64,000 nt of DNA from Silanimonas sp. (GTDB taxonomy: Bacteria > Pseudomonadota > Gammaproteobacteria > Xanthomonadales > Xanthomonadaceae), in contig NZ_JAPZQK010000003.1 in assembly GCF_027530345.1 (NCBI RefSeq), forward strand, positions 124,001 through 188,000. The letters are read 5' to 3'. The position numbers and the translations under genes were made by a program. Positions 56,611 to 64,000 of the stretch are shown in pieces. Position 1 is the first letter of the stretch. Every line of letters starts with the position of its first letter. The notes under the pieces were generated by a model, which saw only the letters and a list, made by a program, of their open reading frames with translations, was not told the origin of the DNA and ran no database searches.

Positions 56611-59600
56611 TCAATCTGCGCGCGAAGGCTCAATGTCTTTTGCGCGATCTAGGGTGATTGTCTTGAAGTCCTCGCCAAGAAAACTGAATTTCTTGGAGAA
56701 CAGGGATGCAATGCGGGTATCCGCCGTGGCAAAGAAAACTTGGCGATTTGAGTGCACTGAAAGATCGCGAAGATAGTCGAGGAACGAAAGAGCATTCAGG
56801 TCGTCGATGTGTGCGATTGGATCATCGATTAGTAGGATCGGTGGTGCAGTTTTCGCTGTTTGGTTTCTTGCCAGAAAGATAGAAAGCGCGAAGGCCGCGC
56901 GTTGTCCTGTGCTTACCTGGTTCAGGCTTCTGGGTTCATTGCCATCAATCGTTTGGAGCTGCGCATCAGAGCTTCCGGAGTACATGTACTCCTTGGGTGC
57001 ATGAATGCGGGAAAAAATCTCATTGATTTTGCTGCCGATCTCTTCAAGTGCTTCGCGTGTCGCGAACTCTAGAGAGGAGCTACTGAAGAGGTTACTCAAC
57101 ACTTCGCTTGCATCCCTAAGGGCGGCCTCTTCGCTGCGCAAACCAAGGAGTTGTTTGCTTGCTTCTTCTATGCGGGGAGAGAGTGCTTTTAGCTCCTCAG
57201 AGCTTGATGAGTCCTTGCGAAGTGCATCAACAGCCTCGTTGAACGCGTTTGCAGCAACCGCGATGCGGGTTCGAATCTCTGCCAGCGGCGTCGCGCCACC
57301 AAGATCGACAAAGGTCCTCAATCGCTCGAGGCTGTCGCGTAATGGTGCGTAGGATTCTCTTAGGGCGATAAGTGCTGGAAGCGTGCTGATCGAGTCACTT
57401 GATGAACTCCAGCCGTCGGAGTTTAGGCTGTGGCAGATCGACTGAATTGATTTTGAGATCTCGTCCAGTTCACGCCGGCAGCTATCTAGTTCTTTAGATC
57501 GCTCTTCCTTTCCATGCGCAACAATCTGCTTTGCTTCAATAGCGGCATTGATAGTTACATCGGCTGATGTTGTATCGAAGAGATCCCTGATCTGCAGCCA
57601 AATTGAATCAAGTTCGCTGCCTGAAAAGCCCGCGCTACGTAGATTCTGCCCCTCCTTAATCCTGATCTGTAGATCGAGCTTTGCTTTGTCAAGTCGCATC
57701 TTTAGGTCGGCGATCGATCCAGCGACAACTGCTGGCGTTGGGTCGTCAAGGCCGAAAGATCTCGCGATCTTCTCGCACAGTTCAAGAGTCGAAACCGCTG
57801 CTCGTGCTTCGCCAAAGCTGCGCTCTGCGTCCACAAGAGAGGCGGTCAGGGCTGTAATCCCTGGAGAATTCGATGCGCTGGCCGCAAGCCTATCGATAAG
57901 ACGCTCTAACTCGCCTTCAGCGTGCGTGGTTCGACACACGGGGCAAGATCGCTGATCTGGTGAAGTCTTCAACGCTGCCAACGCCGCGTCCCTGAGTGTC
58001 ACAGCCACTTCGGCGCGAGCTGTTTCCTCCTTATTGAGGACGCTGAGCAACTGCCGTGCACTATCAGCAGTGCGTGATGCGTCCTCGGATGCGCGCCTCG
58101 CAGCCTTTAGTGCGTTACTAAGGGGCTGCCCCTCATACTGCGCTGGTGCTGAAGGAAGATCGCTTGAAACAAAGCCACCAAGGCGTGTCGATAGGCTTTC
58201 GACAAGCTCGCGTGCTTCATTATAGAGGTGTCTTGTTTCTTCGAATTTCGCGGTCTTGTAGGCGATCCAGCGATCAATGCAGTCGGTTGTTTTTTGATCT
58301 CTCTCAATGGCGCTTGATAGGAGAAGTTCATTCTTGCTCAGTGTCCTTAGCCGCTCATCGAGGGGCAGGCAAGAACTTACGGCGCTTTCGATAGCCATCA
58401 AGCGAGACTCGACAATCTCAGCTGTCCGAGCTGCGTCGCCAAAGGAGAGAATCGTTTGTGCGCAGCTAAGTGCGTCGAGTAGCCTCGATCCTTGACGCTG
58501 ATCAAGAGGGCCAACGGCGTCGTCAAGCCGCCAGCCAATCATCGTTAGCGTGGATTGGTAGGAGTTGGCGAGCGTCTTTGCTACTGATGGTCTTTCCAGC
58601 AATTCATTCAGTCGCCTTTGAGAGGCGTCAAGATCAGACTGCAAGCCATCAGCACGGCGCCCGGCCTTTTCCCTTGCTTTCTCAATATCTGCGTAGATCT
58701 TCTGTAGGTACTCGAATGTCGTCGCGGCTGAGGCGCCCACCAGTAGGCGGCTCAGCTCCGTCGCAATGTCAGCTTGCTCAGGGGTTGCGGAAAGGCGGAA
58801 CGCTGCATCCGTATCCAAAAAGTTGTACTGAGAGAAGCTGTCAAGGATGGCGCTGGCACTGTGCTCGTTACGGTTGTACCACGCTAAGCAGCGTGCCTTG
58901 ATGCGGGGGACGTCAGATACGGAGGACATCCTAACAAGTGCATTGCTGCCATTTTTCCTCAGGCTGGCGGATATCTTGGCTTGTTCGGTGCTCTTGCTTC
59001 TTCTGTTGCCGCCGCAGTAAAAGCTCTCAATTGCTTCGAGCAGTGAGGTTTTCCCGCTGCCATTCGCCCCAACAATTAGCGTCACTTGCCCAAAAGAGTA
59101 AGACTTCCCGTCATGAATAGGGCGGAATCTCTCTATGCGTAGTTGATCAATCCTGCATTCTGCAAGTTGAGCGTCGTCAATATTAATTTCTTTTTGACGC
59201 TGAATCGCATTCGCAGGCTCGGATGCGTTACGCGTTGCGATTTTTTCAACAACGGAAGTTCGTGGGGTGGCGCAATCCATCAAGAGGCCTAAGTGCCCCG
59301 CTGATAGTTGCCGCCGCCATTCGGCCATTACATCGAAAGCCTCAATGCTTGCGGTTGCATCAAAGAGCTGGCCACCCCCGAGTTCGGCTTCAAGCTCCGA
59401 TGCGAGTATGACGCGCTTTCTAGCGTAATCCCTGTCGGACTCGATCGTCGCTTTGGCTGAAAAGAAGCCAGGGTCTGAGACCGAATTTTCGCCCGCTACA
59501 AAGTAGACGTAATTGTTCCATCGCAGATCGCCCGGAGATTCAAAGAATGTGTCTCCAAGGATCCTCTCTTGGAAATCACGCAGGTGCTGCGATCGATCAA

Positions 59601-59745
59601 CTACTTGGTCGGAGAAGTCGATGTATGCAACGGCGTACGTTTTGTCTTTGAAGATCTTCTTGCCACGAACTACGGAGTCATCGATGCGCTCGACACCAGA
59701 GAGTAGTCCGGAGAGCAGCTTTTGATTGACTTGCATCTCTGGCAT
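56611..59745 (-). CDS. Rad50/SMC-like ABC ATPase with N-terminal extra domain (putative defence sensor)
   Basis: The 1044-residue protein has a domain of about 195 residues at the N-terminus that I do not recognise (VYFVAGENSVSDPGFF, then a helical part). Next comes an ABC head with Walker A GANGSGKT (226-233), two long coiled-coil arms (about 345-590 and 615-900) meeting at a CPVC zinc hook (601-604), and the C-terminal head lobe with signature STGQRA (945-950), Walker B ILLIDD (970-975) and AHIDD. The H-loop region reads ATADTR, without the usual His. It follows the nitrilase-like gene after one base (TGATATG). GC content is far below the backbone. SMC-like ATPases with such partners occur in Lamassu/ABC-3C systems. 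Confidence 0.9.
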   Translation of the reverse strand: MPEMQVNQKLLSGLLSGVERIDDSVVRGKKIFKDKTYAVAYIDFSDQVVDRSQHLRDFQERILGDTFFESPGDLRWNNYVYFVAGENSVSDPGFFSAKATIESDRDYARKRVILASELEAELGGGQLFDATASIEAFDVMAEWRRQLSAGHLGLLMDCATPRTSVVEKIATRNASEPANAIQRQKEINIDDAQLAECRIDQLRIERFRPIHDGKSYSFGQVTLIVGANGSGKTSLLEAIESFYCGGNRRSKSTEQAKISASLRKNGSNALVRMSSVSDVPRIKARCLAWYNRNEHSASAILDSFSQYNFLDTDAAFRLSATPEQADIATELSRLLVGASAATTFEYLQKIYADIEKAREKAGRRADGLQSDLDASQRRLNELLERPSVAKTLANSYQSTLTMIGWRLDDAVGPLDQRQGSRLLDALSCAQTILSFGDAARTAEIVESRLMAIESAVSSCLPLDERLRTLSKNELLLSSAIERDQKTTDCIDRWIAYKTAKFEETRHLYNEARELVESLSTRLGGFVSSDLPSAPAQYEGQPLSNALKAARRASEDASRTADSARQLLSVLNKEETARAEVAVTLRDAALAALKTSPDQRSCPVCRTTHAEGELERLIDRLAASASNSPGITALTASLVDAERSFGEARAAVSTLELCEKIARSFGLDDPTPAVVAGSIADLKMRLDKAKLDLQIRIKEGQNLRSAGFSGSELDSIWLQIRDLFDTTSADVTINAAIEAKQIVAHGKEERSKELDSCRRELDEISKSIQSICHSLNSDGWSSSSDSISTLPALIALRESYAPLRDSLERLRTFVDLGGATPLAEIRTRIAVAANAFNEAVDALRKDSSSSEELKALSPRIEEASKQLLGLRSEEAALRDASEVLSNLFSSSSLEFATREALEEIGSKINEIFSRIHAPKEYMYSGSSDAQLQTIDGNEPRSLNQVSTGQRAAFALSIFLARNQTAKTAPPILLIDDPIAHIDDLNALSFLDYLRDLSVHSNRQVFFATADTRIASLFSKKFSFLGEDFKTITLDRAKDIEPSRAD

Positions 59746-59746
59746 A

Positions 59747-61498
59747 TCACGCCACTCCCGTGATCGAGGTCATGCTACTTCCGTCGTATGTGAAATCAGT
59801 CTGGGCCTTGATTTCTGCGAACTTTGTCTCGCCACCTGCTGTTCGATAGCAAACTCCGATCCGGGCTTTGTGCGGCTTGTTCTCACGGCGCAGTAGTTCA
59901 AACGCTGCCTCGCACGTTCGCTTAATCTGTTCGGGATCGGGACAGTCGCCAAGGTATGTAACGAGCGCTGGAAGGAATCCTGGCTTGGAGACGTTCGTGT
60001 TGGGCGAGTTCGGAGACCAGTTGATCGAGGCCCCGCCACCCCCTAGGTCTCTTATCGGTAGTGGCAACTCCTGGGTTCGCAAGATGTGACCAAGAATCGA
60101 GACCTTGACGATCCGTTGGCGTCTGCGACCTCTTGCTTCGGAATTTCCGTCTAGCTCAAGAGTTGCGCGCTCAACTGTTTCACATTCGGCTATTCGGAAG
60201 ACGTCCAGCCGATCGACTCGGAACCACGCTTCGGCTACAGCCTTTTGCCCGCAAGACAGAGATACCGCTCTTTCGATATGGAGTCGATTGGCGGTATCCA
60301 TCAGGTCGGCGAATGCCGCTCTTGACTCATCGTCGGCACCAACCATCTCACGCCATCCTGTATCTGGACAGCTTGAGTCCAGTGCCCATGATGTCGTGCC
60401 TGATTGCCACACGTGGCGCTCATCAAGTGTGGGCCCTATGCGGACATCAAGGATTGCAAGGCCTTGATTGACGATTTTTGGCACCGTCAACGCAAAGACA
60501 GCCTCGTCGTAGTGAAAGTGAAGAACGTGGCGCTTCTTTTCGTGTGCGGTGTAGTACAGGCCTTTGGCCTCATTGCCGCCAACTTCCGCATCGTCGACTG
60601 AGCACCTGCGCTCCGGGAGGTACCAAGCGGACGCGCTCTCGTTCTTCCAGGCGCTTGGCTCCTTCGATGGCTCATGTAGAACGACGTTTCGTGCCCAGTT
60701 GAGGCAGACGATGTCACAGTTGGTAATGTCTTGGCTCAGTCGAAAGATTTCGTTCCGATATCTTCGATAATCCGTGTGCTTTGGTTTTTGGTTTAGTTGG
60801 ATGTGGATTAGGATCGTTCGATCTGCCAGTTGCCGGATGGCTTGAGGATCATCTCCGATTGCGAATGCATCGGAGCAGATGATTGTCGACAACTTAATCA
60901 ATCCGTCGCGATTCTTGAATTGATAGATCGAACGACCACACCGGAGATATCTGCTCTCGAAGCTGTGTTCATCTCGGGACGGCGCTGTCTTGAACTGGAA
61001 AATGATCACGCGCCTTAGGCTTTTGTCATCACGCGTTGTCGTGAAGCAATATGCGACAGGGTCAAAGAAGCTTCCTTGAACCTCCGGCTCCTGATCGGTT
61101 TCAAAGATAACGTCGCAATGATCATTGCATCTTGTGCGAAATTCATCGAGCTGGTCAGGGCTGAAGCTTTCGCAACCAAGAACCCAAAGCGCGCCCTGTG
61201 CAGGGAAGCTATCGCCTAGAGCGGCTTCCTCAAGGGCTCTTCGAGGGAGGAAGTACTCGGGTGTCACCACAAGCTGGTCGCCTCGTTGCGCGGCCATTTT
61301 GAGTAGCGCGTTGGCTCGATTCGTTGCGTCTTCGAGATCAAGCGGGCCAATCCGACTTGAGTCTGCATAGAACGGTCCCGCAGGCTGCAGAAGCAGTGCG
61401 CGATAGGGGCGCTCATCAGCTCGTAAGAGGGCTAGATCTGGCTCCTCTAAGCCGTATCGCGCGAGGACCGCCCTGACGTCTTGGATCACTACTGCCAC
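59747..61498 (-). CDS. Nitrilase-fold protein with C-terminal extension (putative defence effector)
   Basis: Residues 1 to about 350 of this 583-residue protein have a carbon-nitrogen hydrolase fold with the full catalytic triad: Glu81 in VVTPEYF, Lys170 in FQFKTAPS and Cys208 in TIICSDAF. The E-to-K and K-to-C spacings (89 and 38) are close to true nitrilases. Strand CDIVCLNWARN follows as expected. The rest (about 350-583) is unassigned and includes a Gly-rich turn and a C-terminal alpha/beta-like part. GTG start with a perfect AAGGAGG 4 bases upstream (61503-61509). Coupled to the ATPase gene. Likely an effector that hydrolyses a small molecule or protein amide; the substrate is unknown. 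Confidence 0.85.
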   Translation of the reverse strand: MAVVIQDVRAVLARYGLEEPDLALLRADERPYRALLLQPAGPFYADSSRIGPLDLEDATNRANALLKMAAQRGDQLVVTPEYFLPRRALEEAALGDSFPAQGALWVLGCESFSPDQLDEFRTRCNDHCDVIFETDQEPEVQGSFFDPVAYCFTTTRDDKSLRRVIIFQFKTAPSRDEHSFESRYLRCGRSIYQFKNRDGLIKLSTIICSDAFAIGDDPQAIRQLADRTILIHIQLNQKPKHTDYRRYRNEIFRLSQDITNCDIVCLNWARNVVLHEPSKEPSAWKNESASAWYLPERRCSVDDAEVGGNEAKGLYYTAHEKKRHVLHFHYDEAVFALTVPKIVNQGLAILDVRIGPTLDERHVWQSGTTSWALDSSCPDTGWREMVGADDESRAAFADLMDTANRLHIERAVSLSCGQKAVAEAWFRVDRLDVFRIAECETVERATLELDGNSEARGRRRQRIVKVSILGHILRTQELPLPIRDLGGGGASINWSPNSPNTNVSKPGFLPALVTYLGDCPDPEQIKRTCEAAFELLRRENKPHKARIGVCYRTAGGETKFAEIKAQTDFTYDGSSMTSITGVA

Positions 61499-61854
61499 TG
61501 TTCCTCCTTGAATCCTTTACTGATTAGTCCTTCCGCTTTGCTGAGTGTTGCCGTAAGCGAGGTTGATTCCGCCCCTCATCGATGCCAGTGCGTGGTTGTT
61601 CGGCGGGTGGCTCGAGGAAGGCGCAATTCCGATGCGTATAGGGCAAGCCAGCTATATGCCTCTGACCCCTGTTCTCGTCAACCCGTCTAGACGGTCATTC
61701 GGTGGGATGGTGACTCAAGTCGATCAACAAGTCGTTGCGCCTGTCTCGTCTCGGTTAGTGAACGAAATTTGAAATACGTATCACCGACTTGAAGCGGTTC
61801 CTCTGCTTCTCGGCTTCGCACTCCGGATTCAGTGCGTGTAGCGGAGGCATCCAC
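61499..61854. other. Gap of 356 bases upstream of the nitrilase/ATPase pair
   Basis: This gap holds the minus-strand leader of the nitrilase gene with its ribosome site, and presumably its promoter. No clear -10/-35 pair, repeat or operator was recognised. A minus-strand frame (61687-62001) crosses it but begins inside the downstream terminator without a ribosome site and is not called. Confidence 0.5.
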
Positions 61855-61962
61855 GTGCCGTCCAGCAAGCTTGAAGCGGTCTACTGCGTGCTCATCGTCG
61901 CGACGGCGGTCATCGTCGGCATCATGAAGTGCGCGCAGTGCGGTCCTGTTTTCCGGGACTAG
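61855..61962 (+). CDS. Possible 35-residue membrane peptide
   Basis: A GTG at 61855 is preceded by GCGGAGG with 6-base spacing. The frame reads V-P-S-S-K-L-E-A followed by one hydrophobic helix (about 9-25, VYCVLIVATAVIVGIMK) and a short tail with C-A-Q-C, then TAG. A strong terminator begins 23 bases after the stop. The size and layout resemble small toxin or phage/plasmid membrane peptides, but no family is recognised. Confidence 0.5.
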   Translation: MPSSKLEAVYCVLIVATAVIVGIMKCAQCGPVFRD

Positions 61963-61985
61963 TTCATCCAACCAAGCGGCACAGC

Positions 61986-62022
61986 GAAGAGGCCCGGGCA
62001 TTGTCCCGGGCCTCTTCCTTTA
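61986..62022 (+). terminator. Strong hairpin terminator before the DUF932 gene
   Basis: A 13-bp perfect stem (61986-61998 with 62005-62017, GAAGAGGCCCGGG and its complement) with loop CATTGT is followed by CTTTA. It would end a transcript covering the small peptide frame and insulate the DUF932 gene, whose ATG is 30 bases further on. Confidence 0.75.
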
Positions 62023-62052
62023 TGCCGTCCAGAAAAAGTCAGGAGAGAAGCA

Positions 62053-63009
62053 ATGCATCTGGTACAGACCATGGCCTACGCCGGCGAAAAGCCCTGGCAC
62101 GGCATCGGAAATCGGCTCAGCGCCGGACAGTCCATTGAGGAGTGGCGTCGCCAGTCCGGCATGGACTGGGCCATCGAGGAGTCCGAGGTTCGTTACATCA
62201 CCGGCAACAACAATGTCGGTGTCATCAATGCCTTCCCGGAGCAGAAGGTGCTGTACCGCTCGGACACCAAGGCGCCGCTCGCCGTGGTGAGCAAGCGCTT
62301 CAAGGTGGTCCAGCCGGGTGAGATCCTCGAGTTCTACCGCGACCTGACGGCCGGCAACGGCTTCGAGCTGGAGACGGCGGGCGTGCTTCGTGAGGGCAAG
62401 AAGTTCTGGGCGCTCGCGCGGACTGGCCAGAGCGTGACTCTCAAGGGCCGGGACCGCGTGGACGGCTACCTGCTGCTGGCCACGGCTTGCGACGGAACGC
62501 TGGCGACCACGGCTCAGTTCACTTCGGTTCGCGTGGTCTGCAACAACACGCTGTCCATCGCTCTGGGAAGTAACGCCGGGGCGATCAAGGTGCCGCACCG
62601 CAGTCAGTTCGATGCGGATGCCGTGAAGCGTCAGCTGGGCATCACGGTGTCGGCGTGGGACGGCTTCGTGGCTCGGATGAAGGCCCTCTGCGAGGTCCAG
62701 TTGGCTCCGGATGCCGTCGACGATCTGTTGCGTCGGGTGTTGACCTACTCGACCACCGAGAGCCGGGACGATGTCGTCAACGAGCAGGCTCTAGCGAGCG
62801 TCCGAGCGTTGTATGCAGGCGGGGGTAGGGGAACGATGCTCGCCTCCAGTCGTGGGACCGCCTGGGGCGTTCTGAACAGCGTCACGGAGTACGTCGACCA
62901 CCATCGTCGCGCCCGCAGTGACGATCACCGTCGTGAGGCGGCGTGGTTCGGAGCCGGTGCGCAGCTCAAGCAGAAGGCTTGGGATGAAGTGCTCAGCCAC
63001 GTGGGATGA
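62053..63009 (+). CDS. DUF932 (phage/plasmid-like) protein
   Basis: The 318-residue protein has the family opening MAYAGEKPWHGIGNRLS followed by YRSDTKAPLAVVSKRFKVVQPGEILEFYRDL, and VRVVCNNTLSIALG in the middle. DUF932 proteins are common on integrative and conjugative elements and plasmids of Xanthomonadales, and their function is unknown. AGGAGA lies 7 bases before the ATG. GC content returns to near-backbone values here, unlike the nitrilase/ATPase pair. Confidence 0.88.
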   Translation: MHLVQTMAYAGEKPWHGIGNRLSAGQSIEEWRRQSGMDWAIEESEVRYITGNNNVGVINAFPEQKVLYRSDTKAPLAVVSKRFKVVQPGEILEFYRDLTAGNGFELETAGVLREGKKFWALARTGQSVTLKGRDRVDGYLLLATACDGTLATTAQFTSVRVVCNNTLSIALGSNAGAIKVPHRSQFDADAVKRQLGITVSAWDGFVARMKALCEVQLAPDAVDDLLRRVLTYSTTESRDDVVNEQALASVRALYAGGGRGTMLASSRGTAWGVLNSVTEYVDHHRRARSDDHRREAAWFGAGAQLKQKAWDEVLSHVG

Positions 63010-63032
63010 GCAGGCCGCAGTCCGGCGCAAGG

Positions 63033-63431
63033 TTACGCCTTGCGCCGACTCGTTGACTTTGCCTTGGTCGAAGGGGACTCAGCCGAAAGCAGTCTCGCGG
63101 CTAGCTTCGGATCTTCGACGAGGCGATCCAACAGCTGGATCACTTCCGGCCGCTTCTCGAGGTCGATCTGGCTCAAGCGAAGCAGGGCATCGGCGAACGC
63201 GCCGGTGTCCGCCACGAGGTAGGCCTTCGGGACGTCAAGGGCGCGAGCCAGCTCGTCAAGCGCTTCGAGGCTGACCGAGCTGGTCTGCCGCTCATAGCGG
63301 TTGATCCGGGTAGAGCCCTTGTCCTTGCCCAAACCCATCAAGTCCCCGAGGGCGCGCTGACTGAGCCCGCGAAGTTCGCGTGCCTGAACGAGACGTTCGG
63401 CAAATAGCGATTGAGCGGGCTGTTTCGACAA
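63033..63431 (-). CDS. XRE-family transcriptional regulator
   Basis: The 132-residue protein has an N-terminal helix-turn-helix (about 10-70, RLVQARELRGLSQRALGDLMGL...RINRYERQTSSVSLEALDELARAL) and a short C-terminal helical part ending in a basic tail (KAKSTSRRKA). It probably represses itself and the divergent small membrane gene through the palindrome between them. The first codon appears to be TTG (reverse of CAA at 63429-63431). No good ribosome site precedes it, so the start is uncertain. Confidence 0.87.
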   Translation of the reverse strand: MSKQPAQSLFAERLVQARELRGLSQRALGDLMGLGKDKGSTRINRYERQTSSVSLEALDELARALDVPKAYLVADTGAFADALLRLSQIDLEKRPEVIQLLDRLVEDPKLAARLLSAESPSTKAKSTSRRKA

Positions 63432-63493
63432 GTGGGGGCATGACCGGGCCGGCGGGCTTCGATCATGACCAAACCACTACATGCGTGGCAGAC

Positions 63494-63510
63494 TCTACGT
63501 GCAGCGTAGA
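63494..63510. promoter_or_regulatory. Candidate operator palindrome between XRE and membrane genes
   Basis: TCTACG (63494-63499) and CGTAGA (63505-63510) form an inverted repeat with a 5-base spacer. A wider imperfect pair, TGACCAAACCACTA (from 63466) and TAGTGGTCA (63511-63519), brackets it. This is the expected place for binding of the divergent XRE regulator. Confidence 0.45.
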
Positions 63511-63598
63511 TAGTGGTCAACGGTGGCGATAGGTCCGTCGCTGGTTTCGCCAATTGCCGCGCAGCATCCGATCCGACCGAAGAAAGGAATCTCTCCGA

Positions 63599-63913
63599 AT
63601 GTTTGGCATCTACACGCTTTTTGTTCTTCTCATTCTTCTTCCCCTCTCGATCTCTGCTGGTAATCGCTGCGCAAAAGGGGCGCCGCTCAATACGATCCAG
63701 ATGAGGCTGTTCGTCAATCCAGACATCTTCCAGAAGGCCCTCGGCAAGCACTACACCGTTGGCTGGTGGGCGTGGTGGGTTGGCGTGAGCATCATGGCGA
63801 TGATCTTGGGCTATTGGGGCTCGGTCCTCGTCTTCGCGGTCTACATCTGGAGCCGTATTCGCTTCCAGAAGATCGTTGCCCGCCCGCCGGAAGCGAACGA
63901 CGCTTCGAACTGA
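63599..63913 (+). CDS. Small two-helix membrane protein
   Basis: This 104-residue protein has two hydrophobic helices (about 3-18 and 52-80, WWAWWVGVSIMAMILGYWGSVLVF) flanking a soluble loop (NTIQMRLFVNPDIFQKALGKHYTVG). I chose the ATG at 63599 (M-F-G-I-Y-T-L), which has AAAGGA 8-10 bases upstream; the in-frame ATG at 63554 has none. No family recognised. Similar proteins of unknown function occur on integrative elements. Confidence 0.65.
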   Translation: MFGIYTLFVLLILLPLSISAGNRCAKGAPLNTIQMRLFVNPDIFQKALGKHYTVGWWAWWVGVSIMAMILGYWGSVLVFAVYIWSRIRFQKIVARPPEANDASN

Positions 63914-63997
63914 TCGGTAGACGCTCATCTCGGCTTTCACCTATCTGGCTCTGCGCAACTGCGGCCGGATTCATCAATTCCCACCCGGAGATAACCC

Positions 63998-64000
63998 ATG
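63998..64000 (+). CDS. Start codon of a gene that leaves the window
   Basis: The window ends at an ATG preceded by CGGAGATAACCC, a well-placed ribosome binding site. Only the first codon is visible, so nothing can be said of the product. Confidence 0.4.

Larger units (their letters stand above)
55225..64000. mobile_element. Left part of an integrative element (island) inserted at trpG
   Basis: From about 55225 the sequence is unlike the backbone: a P4-type integrase sits at the border, cargo GC content changes sharply, and DUF932, XRE and small membrane proteins typical of integrative and conjugative elements follow. No conjugation genes are visible before the window ends, so the element continues to the right. 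The right attachment site is not in view. Confidence 0.75.

Noticed and set aside
61687-62001. Minus-strand frame of 104 codons upstream of the nitrilase gene
   Set aside because: It starts inside the strong hairpin terminator, has no ribosome site, and is antisense to the better-supported small peptide frame.

Overview
The window is high-GC DNA with densely packed genes and short gaps. By gene content it comes from a gammaproteobacterium of the Xanthomonadales/Lysobacteraceae type. The evidence is a coxB-coxA-ctaG-coxC-SURF1-Sco-ctaA-ctaB respiratory block, a PutA that lacks the DNA-binding ribbon-helix-helix, and a TrpE of xanthomonad type whose trpG is not directly adjacent. This placement is inferred from family knowledge; no search was run.

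Positions 1-55200 are chromosomal backbone. In order they hold: the tail of a GGDEF protein; a proline-catabolism group (putA, a voltage-sensor-like membrane protein and a DUF3592-like protein); the aa3 cytochrome oxidase structural and assembly genes with haem O/A synthesis (4758-13118); glycerol-3-phosphate use (glpD, glpK and, nearby, a GlpQ-type phosphodiesterase); an S9 peptidase, DNA polymerase IV and a deoxyinosine glycosylase; EF-hand, CHAD and GT39 proteins; OmpW; and pyruvate dehydrogenase E2 and E3 with a carbon-nitrogen hydrolase between them. Next come a degenerate cation-exchanger-like protein and a SLC13 transporter, a DUF1302-DUF1329-YCF48-RND envelope cluster, AbgT, TerC and EamA transporters, purC, rpe, a two-component system that resembles the 'dedicated sortase' PdsS/PdsR pair, trpE, and an alpha-amylase.

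At about 55225 the backbone breaks. A GTG start with a good ribosome binding site and the first six codons of what looks like trpG (V-L-L-M-I-D) run straight into unrelated sequence and stop. Beyond this lie GTCC repeats spaced 10 bp apart, a P4-type tyrosine integrase, and cargo that continues past the end of the window. This is the left end of an integrative element whose attachment site appears to be the 5' end of trpG.

The cargo is the most interesting part. Two tightly coupled minus-strand genes have clearly lower GC than everything around them. One encodes a nitrilase-fold protein with an intact Glu-Lys-Cys triad and a C-terminal extension of unknown function. The other encodes a 1044-residue Rad50/SMC-like ABC ATPase with a CPVC zinc hook at its centre and an extra N-terminal domain of about 195 residues. 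The pairing of a predicted enzyme effector with an SMC-like sensor ATPase on an integrative element resembles the Lamassu/ABC-3C conflict systems, here with a nitrilase effector. It is the best candidate in the window for an undescribed or poorly described anti-phage system. Downstream are a predicted 35-residue membrane peptide, a strong terminator, a DUF932 gene, and an XRE regulator divergent from a small membrane protein across a palindromic candidate operator.
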